In this document: one piece after another, positions 7,399-14,958 of the stretch | Layout: each line of letters begins with the position of its first letter | Numbering within the stretch: position 1 is the first letter of the stretch | From: a virus | DNA length: 23,362 nt | Virus record (IMG/VR): IMGVR_UViG_3300030061_000832 | Span: 1 to 23,362 of that record | Direction: 5' to 3' (one strand) | Program-made: the position numbers and the translations under genes | The notes under the pieces: generated by a model | Told to the model about the DNA's origin: nothing | Databases searched by the model: none | The model's input: only the letters and a program-made list of their open reading frames with translations

Positions 7399-7406
7399 TA
7401 TTTATC
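7399..7406 (-). promoter_or_regulatory. GATAAATA late-type promoter box for the fibre genes
   Basis: The minus strand reads GATAAATA followed by ATGCAA in the 86-base gap between the 136-residue gene and the 261-residue gene. This is the largest gap within the tail block. With T4-like spacing +1 would be near 7393, giving a 52-base leader. An internal promoter here would raise production of the structural protein and the long fibre independently of the upstream tail operon. Confidence 0.6.
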
Positions 7407-7427
7407 TGTTTTGCGTTTATATGACGT

Positions 7428-7838
7428 CTAAGAAGGCTTTGTGGGCCATGTTAGACCCTCTGCTGTTGCTAAATTGTCATCTAAACCATTAACAAAATCT
7501 CTTAACTGTTGTCTGTATGTTTGCCATTCTGCTTTTTTACTATCACTTAATGGGCTATCAACACCCACAGTCCAATCACAGTCTTTTAGATATGCATTTC
7601 TTAATTCTCTACAAGTTTGTTTTGCTGACATTTTAAACACATTGTCTGTGCTACTGACTATAACTGGAGGATCTTGGCTTATATCTACTTTGTTTGCATT
7701 TACATCATCAATATAACCTTCTATGTAAGCCATATTAGTATTTGAACTGCATGTGTTGTTTGCTTGGTCTTGTGTTACAGTTCTTTGCATTTCTATTTTG
7801 CCAGTGTCTGTTTTATAAAAAACGTAACTTGTTCTCAT
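7428..7838 (-). CDS. Tail fibre assembly-like (chaperone-type) protein, 136 aa
   Basis: The C-terminal half has the pattern RELRNAYLKDCDWTVG, DSPLSDSKKAEW, YRQQLRD (about residues 78-114). This is typical of a domain in many phage tail fibre assembly and tail assembly chaperone-like proteins: 'R..R...L..(S/C)DWT...D.PL....K..W..YRQ.LRD'. The N-terminal part (TGKIEMQRT) is not diagnostic. Its location between the tail-tip protein and the fibre genes fits a helper for fibre folding or attachment, although some relatives are virion components. AGGATATACAG before ATG 7838 serves as ribosome binding site. The domain is recognised with fair confidence; the precise function is inferred. Confidence 0.75.
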   Translation of the reverse strand: MRTSYVFYKTDTGKIEMQRTVTQDQANNTCSSNTNMAYIEGYIDDVNANKVDISQDPPVIVSSTDNVFKMSAKQTCRELRNAYLKDCDWTVGVDSPLSDSKKAEWQTYRQQLRDFVNGLDDNLATAEGLTWPTKPS

Positions 7839-7850
7839 CTGTATATCCTA

Positions 7851-10800
7851 TTATTTGTTATGCACCACATAGCCATCAACAATATATGTATCATCACCAT
7901 CAACATCTAAGTTATATACTGGTATGTCTTGCACTGATTTAGTGTAGTCTGCTAACGGTGTTTCACCATCATGTTTTATCAGTGTATCACCTATCATTAA
8001 CTTACCTGCAAGTTCTAAGTCTGGGTGCAACTCAGTTGTGCCTTCTGGATTGAAACTTTTCCAACCTTCTACAGTTAGCATTGGGTGAGTATCTGTTAAA
8101 CTAATTGCGTTATCAATTGTGTATACCACTTGTTGTGCTACTGGGTGATGATGTAGTTTGGTAACAGTATTTGTAACACCATTTAGTCCCATAACTTTCT
8201 CACCAATAACAACAAATTCAATTTCTTTCCAAACACCATTAGCCATTAACACCATACTGCCTGCAATAAAGCAACCAATAAACCTATCACCCTTTGTAAG
8301 TCTTATCATATCAAACTTTTGGTTGTTAAATGAACGTGGAGAACCTCCACTAGTGCCTATATCTGTGTTACCAAACATAGCAACATTGGCTTTTAATGGT
8401 GTATATACTTTACCTGTTGTGCTGGCACCTGCCGCCGCGGCTACTGTTGCCGCACTTGCATTTGATATGTTTATTTTTTCAGTTGCTACCAAAGGTCCTG
8501 GTGATTGGCTTGCACCTGCTATCTGAATACCTACGCCACCTGCTCCTAAGATACCAAAATCTTGTGTAATAATATTACCTTGCAAGGCATTATTTGCCGC
8601 ATAACGTTCTTGATACGTTACATTGCCACCATGTGCGAATGCAACGTTAAATGCACCTGTGTTTGTTCCTCCCAGCATTGCACTAGATATCATGCTGTAA
8701 TCGCCTTCATCAATACCTATAAGGTCATAGTCAAAGTTACTGCTTATAGCCGTATTTGCAGTTCCTACTGCATTTGCACCTACGGCACTTGATTGCACAC
8801 TTAAATTGTTTGCTGGTCTATCTTCTATTTGCACACCCACACCTACATCACGTAATTGTTGTGGTGTAACTGATCCTTGTGGTGAGATAAACACGTTACC
8901 ACTTTCTTTTGTTTGTGATACTGCACCTGTTTTTGAATCCTTAAGTCTAACACTGGCTTTGATGTTGCCTTCTGCTGGTCTACGTTCAATGTCATAAAAA
9001 GTGTTTATACCAAATTGATTTGATATAATTGGAACTCTAATTGTTTCGCCTGGAGTAAAGTGGTCACCTGCATTTATATCAAAACTTCTAACAGTATTCA
9101 ATTGTGGTGTGCTGTTTGTGATGTCTTGGTTTGTGGTTGTTACTTCAATTGTGTCTGCAGTAATATTTGCTGGTATTGTTACACCAATATCAAATAAACT
9201 ACTACCAATACCACCCATAACTGGTAAATGTATGTTTGCTAAGTCTACGTTTGCTGTTTGAACTGTGCCGTTTGCAAAGTGTGTGTTACCTTTGTTTGTT
9301 GCTGGGTTGTCTACAACATTTATATTAGCAATAAGATTTGCAATATCTAAGTTACCCCAATTTATCCACCAATTATTGATGTTAGGCAATCCTACAGTTC
9401 CATCACTTTGTATAGTGTCATGAGTATAAATGTCATCACTGTATTCTAACAACATAACTTTTGCACCTAACATTGCATCTGATGTTTCTATTTCAGTAAC
9501 ACGCATAACTCTAAATAATTTGTTTGTGAATCCATACAAACTGTTTGTAACTTTAACTACATCACCTACATCACACACAATAGCACTATAGTCTGCTGTA
9601 AAGTTTAACACCATACTTGTTCTTGCTTGACGTAAGTCAATGTTTGCTAAATTACCTACTCTTGCCCGGTCATTAACTAAATTAAATCTAGTGTCTAGTG
9701 GATTATCAGGCTCATTTGTGTTTCTATCACCACTTGGTGTGCTTATTACTATGGTTTGTGTTTGGTCTTTTTTGGTTACACTTGGATATTCAGCATCAAT
9801 ACTGTTGTATAAACTGTATAATTCTGTGCTTGTTATTTCAATACTGCTTACAATGTTATCATCATTAAACAGATAAGCATTGGCTTGTTCTGCCACAGTT
9901 GCCGCTCTGTTTGATATAACTTTGAATTTACCTTGTTTGGCATCATAGGCAAAATAGGCTTGGCAACTTCTACATATTTCATTAATGTTTACTTTTACTG
10001 GTTGATATGTGCTTAACATACCATCTACTTGCCATCTGTCATGTGTAGCACTAGCACCAGCGGCTGTTGTATAGGCTACTTGGGCATTTGAATAGTCGTA
10101 GAGGTCGTTAAAACTGTTTAAATCTAAATCAGCATTACTAAGCCCAGCACCATATCTATCGTTACGTAGATAGTCTAACAGCACGTTACTGGGTTCATTC
10201 AAACTGTTGTTGATGTCATATGTTATAGCACCTAAACCTTGTAATCCATTTTCAGCATCATAATCCATTTCTATAATAGAATAAACTAAACCTTCGTAAT
10301 TGGTAGAACTAGTTATAGTTGACATTAATGATTGTGCTGTAACTTTGTTACTTGTTGGAAATATTTGGTTTACAGTTGATTGTGCGTTACCGGCAAACAC
10401 TCTACAACGTATTTTGTTTGCAATAACAGTTGTGTTTGTGGCATTTGGGTCTGTTGCACTAATAACATTTGCACTACCAGTTGCAAAGTTTAATTTAGCA
10501 TCATCTCTGTAAATGTCATTAATTGTTATTGTGCCACTGTCTGTTTTTTCACCAATAACCATACAGTATACCATTGTGTTGTTTTGGTTCTTGATTTCGG
10601 CATCTACAATTATTCCACCCGTGAAACTTTGTCCATAAAACACTGGCACTCTGTTGTCTGTGCTAGGAGGTAATTGTATTTTAACACCTGGATCTTTTGC
10701 ATTTTGTTGTTTAGGTGGGTCCATTACACCTAAGGCTTTTGCAGTTCCTATTGCTAAACCTGCCGCAACAATACTAGTTACGATAGTTGCCGCTAAAGCA

Positions 10801-10856
10801 GAACCAAATAGTGTTGTTCCTACTATTGCACTTGCTATTGCTGTAAATACTGCCAT
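7851..10856 (-). CDS. Tail-tip / central tail protein with a C-terminal Hint (intein-like) domain, 1001 aa
   Basis: Residues 4-42 are strongly hydrophobic and are followed by KDPGVKIQLPPSTDNRVPV and FYGQSFTGGII, the N-terminal style of J-like or GTA-like tail-tip proteins of marine and alphaproteobacterial phages. The middle is a long beta-rich baseplate-hub-like part (for example VGDVVKVTNSLYGF, RVMRVTEIE). Residues 862-1001 form an apparently complete Hint domain: block A begins CFIAGSMVLMANG (Cys862), block B contains TDTHPML (Thr and His about residues 921-924), and the end is YIVDGYVVHNK. There is no room for a homing endonuclease. Because HN is followed only by Lys and the stop codon, protein splicing is not possible; cleavage or transfer at Gly861-Cys862 is the plausible chemistry. 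Position after the tape measure and two distal tail proteins supports a tail-tip role. The start follows the GNAT-like gene's stop directly. Confidence 0.85.
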   Translation of the reverse strand: MAVFTAIASAIVGTTLFGSALAATIVTSIVAAGLAIGTAKALGVMDPPKQQNAKDPGVKIQLPPSTDNRVPVFYGQSFTGGIIVDAEIKNQNNTMVYCMVIGEKTDSGTITINDIYRDDAKLNFATGSANVISATDPNATNTTVIANKIRCRVFAGNAQSTVNQIFPTSNKVTAQSLMSTITSSTNYEGLVYSIIEMDYDAENGLQGLGAITYDINNSLNEPSNVLLDYLRNDRYGAGLSNADLDLNSFNDLYDYSNAQVAYTTAAGASATHDRWQVDGMLSTYQPVKVNINEICRSCQAYFAYDAKQGKFKVISNRAATVAEQANAYLFNDDNIVSSIEITSTELYSLYNSIDAEYPSVTKKDQTQTIVISTPSGDRNTNEPDNPLDTRFNLVNDRARVGNLANIDLRQARTSMVLNFTADYSAIVCDVGDVVKVTNSLYGFTNKLFRVMRVTEIETSDAMLGAKVMLLEYSDDIYTHDTIQSDGTVGLPNINNWWINWGNLDIANLIANINVVDNPATNKGNTHFANGTVQTANVDLANIHLPVMGGIGSSLFDIGVTIPANITADTIEVTTTNQDITNSTPQLNTVRSFDINAGDHFTPGETIRVPIISNQFGINTFYDIERRPAEGNIKASVRLKDSKTGAVSQTKESGNVFISPQGSVTPQQLRDVGVGVQIEDRPANNLSVQSSAVGANAVGTANTAISSNFDYDLIGIDEGDYSMISSAMLGGTNTGAFNVAFAHGGNVTYQERYAANNALQGNIITQDFGILGAGGVGIQIAGASQSPGPLVATEKINISNASAATVAAAAGASTTGKVYTPLKANVAMFGNTDIGTSGGSPRSFNNQKFDMIRLTKGDRFIGCFIAGSMVLMANGVWKEIEFVVIGEKVMGLNGVTNTVTKLHHHPVAQQVVYTIDNAISLTDTHPMLTVEGWKSFNPEGTTELHPDLELAGKLMIGDTLIKHDGETPLADYTKSVQDIPVYNLDVDGDDTYIVDGYVVHNK
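7854..8273 (-). other. Hint domain (bacterial intein-like) at the C-terminus of the tail-tip protein
   Basis: This region encodes residues 862-1001 of the tail-tip protein. Visible hallmarks are the N-terminal nucleophile Cys in CFIAG, the block B TxxH motif (TDTH), the block F stretch VYNLDVDGDDTYIVDG, and the terminal VVHN of block G. The single residue after Asn is Lys rather than Cys, Ser or Thr, as in bacterial intein-like domains that cleave but do not splice efficiently. About 140 residues is the size of a mini-intein without endonuclease. Confidence 0.85.
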
Positions 10857-11330
10857 CTACACACCCTCATATATATAATTTGTTTCTATTGGCTTCCAAC
10901 CTCTTTTTTCAAGGTCAAAGTCTGGAGATATCTCCATGTTTGTGAGTGTAAAACCCTTTATTATATCTTTGTCTACTAATGTTTTACCTATCTTAACATA
11001 TTCTTTTAATAATCTATAACCCAATGTGCCGAATCTATGTTCTGGTTCTACCCACCATGCTAGTTCTTTCATTGTTTTTATTTCTGGTAACCATGCATCA
11101 CTTTGTATTTGTGCAATTAACATGCCTACTGGTTGGTCAGTTTGGTGGGTTTGGTGGGTTTGGTAACCCAATAATATTACACCTTCTTTGTTAAAACTGT
11201 CTAATAACCGTCTTATATAAGTGTCATTGTATTGTGGATTTTGTAATGCACTATATGGTGAACTGTTGGCAAAGTTAATCATCATTGCCATTATGTCATC
11301 ATAGTCTTGTATGTTTGCTTGCCTAATCAT
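10857..11330 (-). CDS. GNAT-like acetyltransferase in the tail module, 157 aa
   Basis: The order of elements is that of the GNAT fold: a start MIRQANIQDYDDIMAM (beta 1, alpha 1), then PVGMLIAQIQ (beta 4), ELAWWVEPEHRFGTLGYRLL (beta 4-5 with the acetyl-CoA loop near residues 97-105) and a C-terminal RGWKPIETNYIYE. The pyrophosphate-binding loop HRFGTLGYR is a degenerate form of the usual Q/RxxGxG/A, so activity is uncertain. A QTHQTHQTDQ repeat (residues 57-66) sits in the loop after VILLGY. GNAT-like proteins in the tail modules of marine phages are known to me as a recurrent feature, but their substrate is not. It starts two bases after the upstream stop and its stop abuts the tail-tip gene ATG, so it is expressed with the tail genes. 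It occupies the place where many siphophages have an NlpC/P60 peptidase. Confidence 0.75.
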   Translation of the reverse strand: MIRQANIQDYDDIMAMMINFANSSPYSALQNPQYNDTYIRRLLDSFNKEGVILLGYQTHQTHQTDQPVGMLIAQIQSDAWLPEIKTMKELAWWVEPEHRFGTLGYRLLKEYVKIGKTLVDKDIIKGFTLTNMEISPDFDLEKRGWKPIETNYIYEGV

Positions 11331-11331
11331 A

Positions 11332-12021
11332 CTACATGTGGCCTATAAATCCAAAACCTCCGAATCCGCCACCACCGAATCCGCCGAATCCGCCGTCGCC
11401 ATAGCCACCACCGTAGCCACCGCCTGCTCCTGCGCCTCTGTTATATTCTTTACCAAAGTCAAATTGAACATTATGTAAGTCACTTACTCTGTTAAATGTA
11501 TTATCACTTGCAAAATATTTCTGTCTATCTGTTAAGTTTGTTCTTTGTCCTGCAACTTTGTTTTCTAAAATAGTGTTTATACTTGCACATGTTACAGTTA
11601 CACTATTGGTGTTTTCACCTCTAAGAATGTTTGTATTTTCTGCAATACTAAAGTTTGTTATTATACCGTTATAACGTTGAAATATGTTTGCACTATCAAC
11701 AGTCATATCATCATTAAAAAATGCTCTGTGTATTTTTACAACACCACCTTTAATCTTAGAGCTCAATATCAAACTCATATAATCTTGGTCACTTGGTATA
11801 CCACTTAAACTTAAATTGATATCACCATTAGTTGCTTTGATATCTTCTGCTATTTCACTTACACCTAGGAAACTACCTAGTTCTGTGTAATCATTGCCAT
11901 CATATGTGATTGTTTTATATGCACCACTTAGATAATAAGTTGTGCTACCTATAGTAAGGTCAACCATCATACAATGTTGTATATGTGTTTTATCTGTTAC
12001 TGGTGCTATTGTTGTTGCCAT
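11332..12021 (-). CDS. Distal tail / baseplate-hub protein of the DUF2163-like type with a Gly-rich tail, 229 aa
   Basis: The body has beta-rich segments typical of the distal tail protein that follows the tape measure in GTA-like and marine siphophages: TTYYLSGAYKTITYDGNDYT near the N-terminus and AGQRTNLTDRQKYFASDNTF followed by VQFDFGK near residues 155-190. Relatives in the DUF2163/BR0599-like families end soon after this last segment. Here residues 195-229 add a tail made almost only of Gly, Phe and Tyr (for example FGGFGGGGFGGFGFIGHM). That extension is encoded by locally GC-richer DNA (about 11335-11440). Its start ATG shares a base with the stop of the upstream gene (TAATG). I am confident of a tail role and less so of the exact homologue. 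Confidence 0.7.
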   Translation of the reverse strand: MATTIAPVTDKTHIQHCMMVDLTIGSTTYYLSGAYKTITYDGNDYTELGSFLGVSEIAEDIKATNGDINLSLSGIPSDQDYMSLILSSKIKGGVVKIHRAFFNDDMTVDSANIFQRYNGIITNFSIAENTNILRGENTNSVTVTCASINTILENKVAGQRTNLTDRQKYFASDNTFNRVSDLHNVQFDFGKEYNRGAGAGGGYGGGYGDGGFGGFGGGGFGGFGFIGHM

Positions 12022-12686
12022 TATTGAACTACCTCCACCAACTCAAAGTCTTCTGTAAAGCCTAATCTATTATGTGGCAATACCACTGTTTTGGGTTTTT
12101 TAACTAATTTTAAATGATACCTACAGTTTGTTCCTACTCTTACTCCCCCACTAGTTAATACTACACCGTCTTGTGCTAACACTGGTCTGTGAACTGGGAC
12201 TGTAACACTACTTGCATTCCAGGCAACATTACTTGTTACATTGTAAGGATATCTATATGTTCCTGTATTACCCGCTGGTTGTATAACATCACCTACAACA
12301 AATAAATTGCCTCCTGGTGTGCCACTTACACTACTGGTGTTTATAACTAAGTTTGCTGTGCCTGTGCTACTCATTACTAACTGGTTAACCTGTGAACTAG
12401 TTGCACTACCTTGATAACTTGTTATGTAGTTTAAATTAGGATTACTTGCACCTATATCAACATTAGAACTTACAATAACGTCTAATGCGTCTAAGGCTTC
12501 TACAAGATCCCTGTTGTCACTGTATACCAATCCTTTATGCATTCCTACTTTAAATCTATATGGTATAGCATTCACACGTTCAGCAGTAAGTATTCTTCCA
12601 CTTCTACTAACTGATGATGCGGCAACTTTTTGTTTGTTTATTTCTAGATAAGTTGCATTATCTATAATTGTTTGTAAACTACTCAT
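12021..12686 (-). CDS. Tail structural protein downstream of the tape measure (distal tail candidate), 221 aa
   Basis: No certain family match. The N-terminus (MSSLQTIIDNATYLEINKQK) is helical, and VSRSGRILTAERVNAIPYRFKVGMHKGL is followed by a region rich in Ser, Thr, Asn and Val (residues about 75-185) and a beta-type C-terminus (TEDFELVEVVQ). It is placed directly after the tape measure, overlapping its stop as TAATG, and before the DUF2163-like gene. In long-tailed phages this slot holds the distal tail protein that caps the tube and starts the baseplate. This assignment rests mainly on gene order. Confidence 0.6.
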   Translation of the reverse strand: MSSLQTIIDNATYLEINKQKVAASSVSRSGRILTAERVNAIPYRFKVGMHKGLVYSDNRDLVEALDALDVIVSSNVDIGASNPNLNYITSYQGSATSSQVNQLVMSSTGTANLVINTSSVSGTPGGNLFVVGDVIQPAGNTGTYRYPYNVTSNVAWNASSVTVPVHRPVLAQDGVVLTSGGVRVGTNCRYHLKLVKKPKTVVLPHNRLGFTEDFELVEVVQ

Positions 12687-14587
12687 TATGCTGGTTGCCT
12701 CCTACTGCCTACCCTAGTTACATTAAATAAAAACTCTGGATTTTCTGCTAATCTCTCTTGGAAACTTCTTGTGTCAATTGCGTTTATGTTATAGTTTACT
12801 GTTGTTCCACCTATGCCCATACCGCCACCACTAGACATTTCATCATTTGGTATAACTGTTCCGCTTTGTTTTGGCACAAACAGTTCTGGTCCTTCTTCAC
12901 CAACAATATAAGGTTGTCCTGCTTTTGCTGGACCACCGTCTGCTAGTCCAAATATACTTAAGATAGGTCCTGATATAAACTTTTGCACTAATGCTTTTGC
13001 TAACACTTTCTTTATATGGTCACCTAAGTCGCTAAAACTGGCTTTACCTGTAAGTATAGCATCTGTTAGTGTATCTTCAAATATTTCTACACCTTTAACT
13101 AATCCATCTTCTAATGTTTTACTAAGTCTTTCTAATGGTGTGCCTAGTCTTGTTGCAACATTTTCTAATATTTGTTCCATGTCTAGTATTTGTTCATTAA
13201 ATGATGCTATACTAGTTCCTGCATTTTTCAATGCTTCAGTAATTGATTGCCATAAACTAAATTGTTTTTCAGTAGGTGGATTTGTTTTTTCTATTTCTGT
13301 TTTTACATCTTTTAGACTTAATATGTAATCTTTTAAACCTTCGACATCAAAGAATCCAAATTCACCCGTTTTACCTTCCATATCTTTGATAAGAGAGTCA
13401 ATTAAATCTCCGACTTCTTGTTGAAGTGCTTTTGTTTCTTCGTTACCGAATAAACCAGCAAAGAATCCTATATCGTCTATACGTTTTTGAAATTTACTAA
13501 CATCTTCGCCTGCTTTTTCTAATAAAATTATTGCTCTTTTAACATTTGATATGTCGTTACCTGCGCCTCTACCTATAAAGCCACCGCCTTCAAATGCCTG
13601 CATGGCCTTTTCTAAGAATTCTAATCTTTCTTGTGCCTCTTTTGCATCTTTGCTTAATTCTGGTAAGCCAGGAACTTTTACCTTTCTTGCTAAGCCTACT
13701 ATACTATTTGTAACTGCAATAACCATGTTTGCTAATTTACCAAACACAACTACAACATTTGCTAATATGTCTAAGAATTCATTTTTAAGAAAGTTACCTA
13801 GGTCTTCTATACTGCCTTTTTCTTTACCAAGTGCAACTAAGAAGTTTGTAAAGTCTAATGTTGCTTTTGTAAGTGCTGGTGCTAACGCGGCTACGAATAC
13901 ATTTGCTACACCATTTATTACTGTTCTTAATTCAGTTAATCCGTCATTAAAGTTTTCAACTCCTTGTATAGCACTTGTAGATAAAACAGCACCTAAATCT
14001 TGTGCTCTTTGAAATACTTCTCTCATGGCGTCACCGCCTTGATTAAGAACGTTAACTAATTCAGCACCTTCTGAGTCAAACGCCTTAAACGCAATGCTTA
14101 ATCTTGCTGATGCACCTTCTGTATCTTTTATAGCATCTGCTAATTCAAATAATACTTGTTCTGCACTTTTAAATTCACCATTACCGTCTTTTAATTCTAT
14201 ACCTAATCTTCTTAGTGTTGGTGCAAGTTCACCTGTGTTCTTTTGAGCTTCACCTAATCTACGTGAGAAACGTCTTAGTGCAACTTCGGCTTGATCCGTG
14301 CTTACACCGGCTAACTCTGCCGCAAAACTAAATTTTTGTAATGTTTCAGCCGCAACACCAGTTACTTTTGCTACTTTGCCTATTCGGTCAATAAGTGCCG
14401 CTTGACGTAATACTAATGCCGCAAATATACCTGCTAATGCTGTAAAAGCCAATGTAATTTTACCAATTATACCGCCAAGTTTTCCTAGTGCTCCACCTAG
14501 AGCTCCAACGCCTTTAGTGGCTTTGGATATACCAGCTGAAAACTGTTTTGTTCTTAATACTAATGTTGCCGCTATTGGTGCCGCCAT
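12686..14587 (-). CDS. Tail tape measure protein, 633 aa
   Basis: It spans the tail tube lumen, sets tail length and is ejected during infection. Sequence support: a long Ala/Gly/Leu-rich N-terminus with a hydrophobic stretch at about residues 28-62; helical segments typical of tape measures (KVTGVAAETLQKFSFAAEL, LRRFSRRLGEAQ, FELADAIKDTEG); and the C-terminal signature ADGGPAKAGQPYIVG and GEEGPELFVPKQSG (563-576), near universal in this family. It is short: at the usual 1.5 angstrom per residue it predicts a tail near 95 nm. Its ATG shares a base with the stop of the gp10-like gene, and it follows the chaperone pair as tape measures normally do. No muramidase or peptidase motif was seen in it. 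Confidence 0.95.
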   Translation of the reverse strand: MAAPIAATLVLRTKQFSAGISKATKGVGALGGALGKLGGIIGKITLAFTALAGIFAALVLRQAALIDRIGKVAKVTGVAAETLQKFSFAAELAGVSTDQAEVALRRFSRRLGEAQKNTGELAPTLRRLGIELKDGNGEFKSAEQVLFELADAIKDTEGASARLSIAFKAFDSEGAELVNVLNQGGDAMREVFQRAQDLGAVLSTSAIQGVENFNDGLTELRTVINGVANVFVAALAPALTKATLDFTNFLVALGKEKGSIEDLGNFLKNEFLDILANVVVVFGKLANMVIAVTNSIVGLARKVKVPGLPELSKDAKEAQERLEFLEKAMQAFEGGGFIGRGAGNDISNVKRAIILLEKAGEDVSKFQKRIDDIGFFAGLFGNEETKALQQEVGDLIDSLIKDMEGKTGEFGFFDVEGLKDYILSLKDVKTEIEKTNPPTEKQFSLWQSITEALKNAGTSIASFNEQILDMEQILENVATRLGTPLERLSKTLEDGLVKGVEIFEDTLTDAILTGKASFSDLGDHIKKVLAKALVQKFISGPILSIFGLADGGPAKAGQPYIVGEEGPELFVPKQSGTVIPNDEMSSGGGMGIGGTTVNYNINAIDTRSFQERLAENPEFLFNVTRVGSRRQPA

Positions 14588-14958
14588 TATAATCCCCTCA
14601 CGAATTTGTCAAGTCTTTTTTCTGCGTTTTTAACAGTAGGCTTGCTCATTCCTTTTTTTGCTTGTGTGGAGTAGCCTCCACGTGTTTTACCTGTTCCTTC
14701 TTTTGGTGGATTGGGAAATAATCCATCGTCTAGAACTTCTATATAATCTTTGTATTTGGCTGTGGCAAATATTGCAACACTTTTGTTTTTTGTAACTTTC
14801 TTTTTGGTATGGTTTACACCATAACCTGTATCAACTGGAGTTTCTTTTTTGAAATCTTTAAGAACTTCATCCGCGAACCTGCCGTTGATGTATTTCTGTA
14901 ATTTTTTCATGTCTCTCTTAAATGCTTTTGCATTTAACGTTGCGTTCTTTGTTGCCAC
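14587..14958 (-). CDS. HK97 gp10-like / minor tail (neck) protein, 123 aa
   Basis: The start is GTG 14958, chosen because a strong GGAGGA lies five bases upstream and the frame MATKNATLNAKAF reads well; it overlaps the end of the chaperone reading frame by 25 bases. The protein is very basic. Residues about 39-46 read ETPVDTGY, the 'TPVDTG' hallmark of HK97 gp10-like tail-completion proteins, followed by a KDYIEVLDDGLFPNPP element matching their 'Y..(Y/L)E.G' region. In most phages this gene lies between the head-tail adaptor and the major tail protein. Here it lies between the chaperone pair and the tape measure, which is unusual. The role in tail completion or stabilisation is inferred from the family. 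Confidence 0.7.
   Translation of the reverse strand: MATKNATLNAKAFKRDMKKLQKYINGRFADEVLKDFKKETPVDTGYGVNHTKKKVTKNKSVAIFATAKYKDYIEVLDDGLFPNPPKEGTGKTRGGYSTQAKKGMSKPTVKNAEKRLDKFVRGL

Noticed and set aside
7854-8273. Full intein with a homing endonuclease
   Set aside because: Only about 140 residues are present, there is no LAGLIDADG or HNH motif, and no downstream extein follows.
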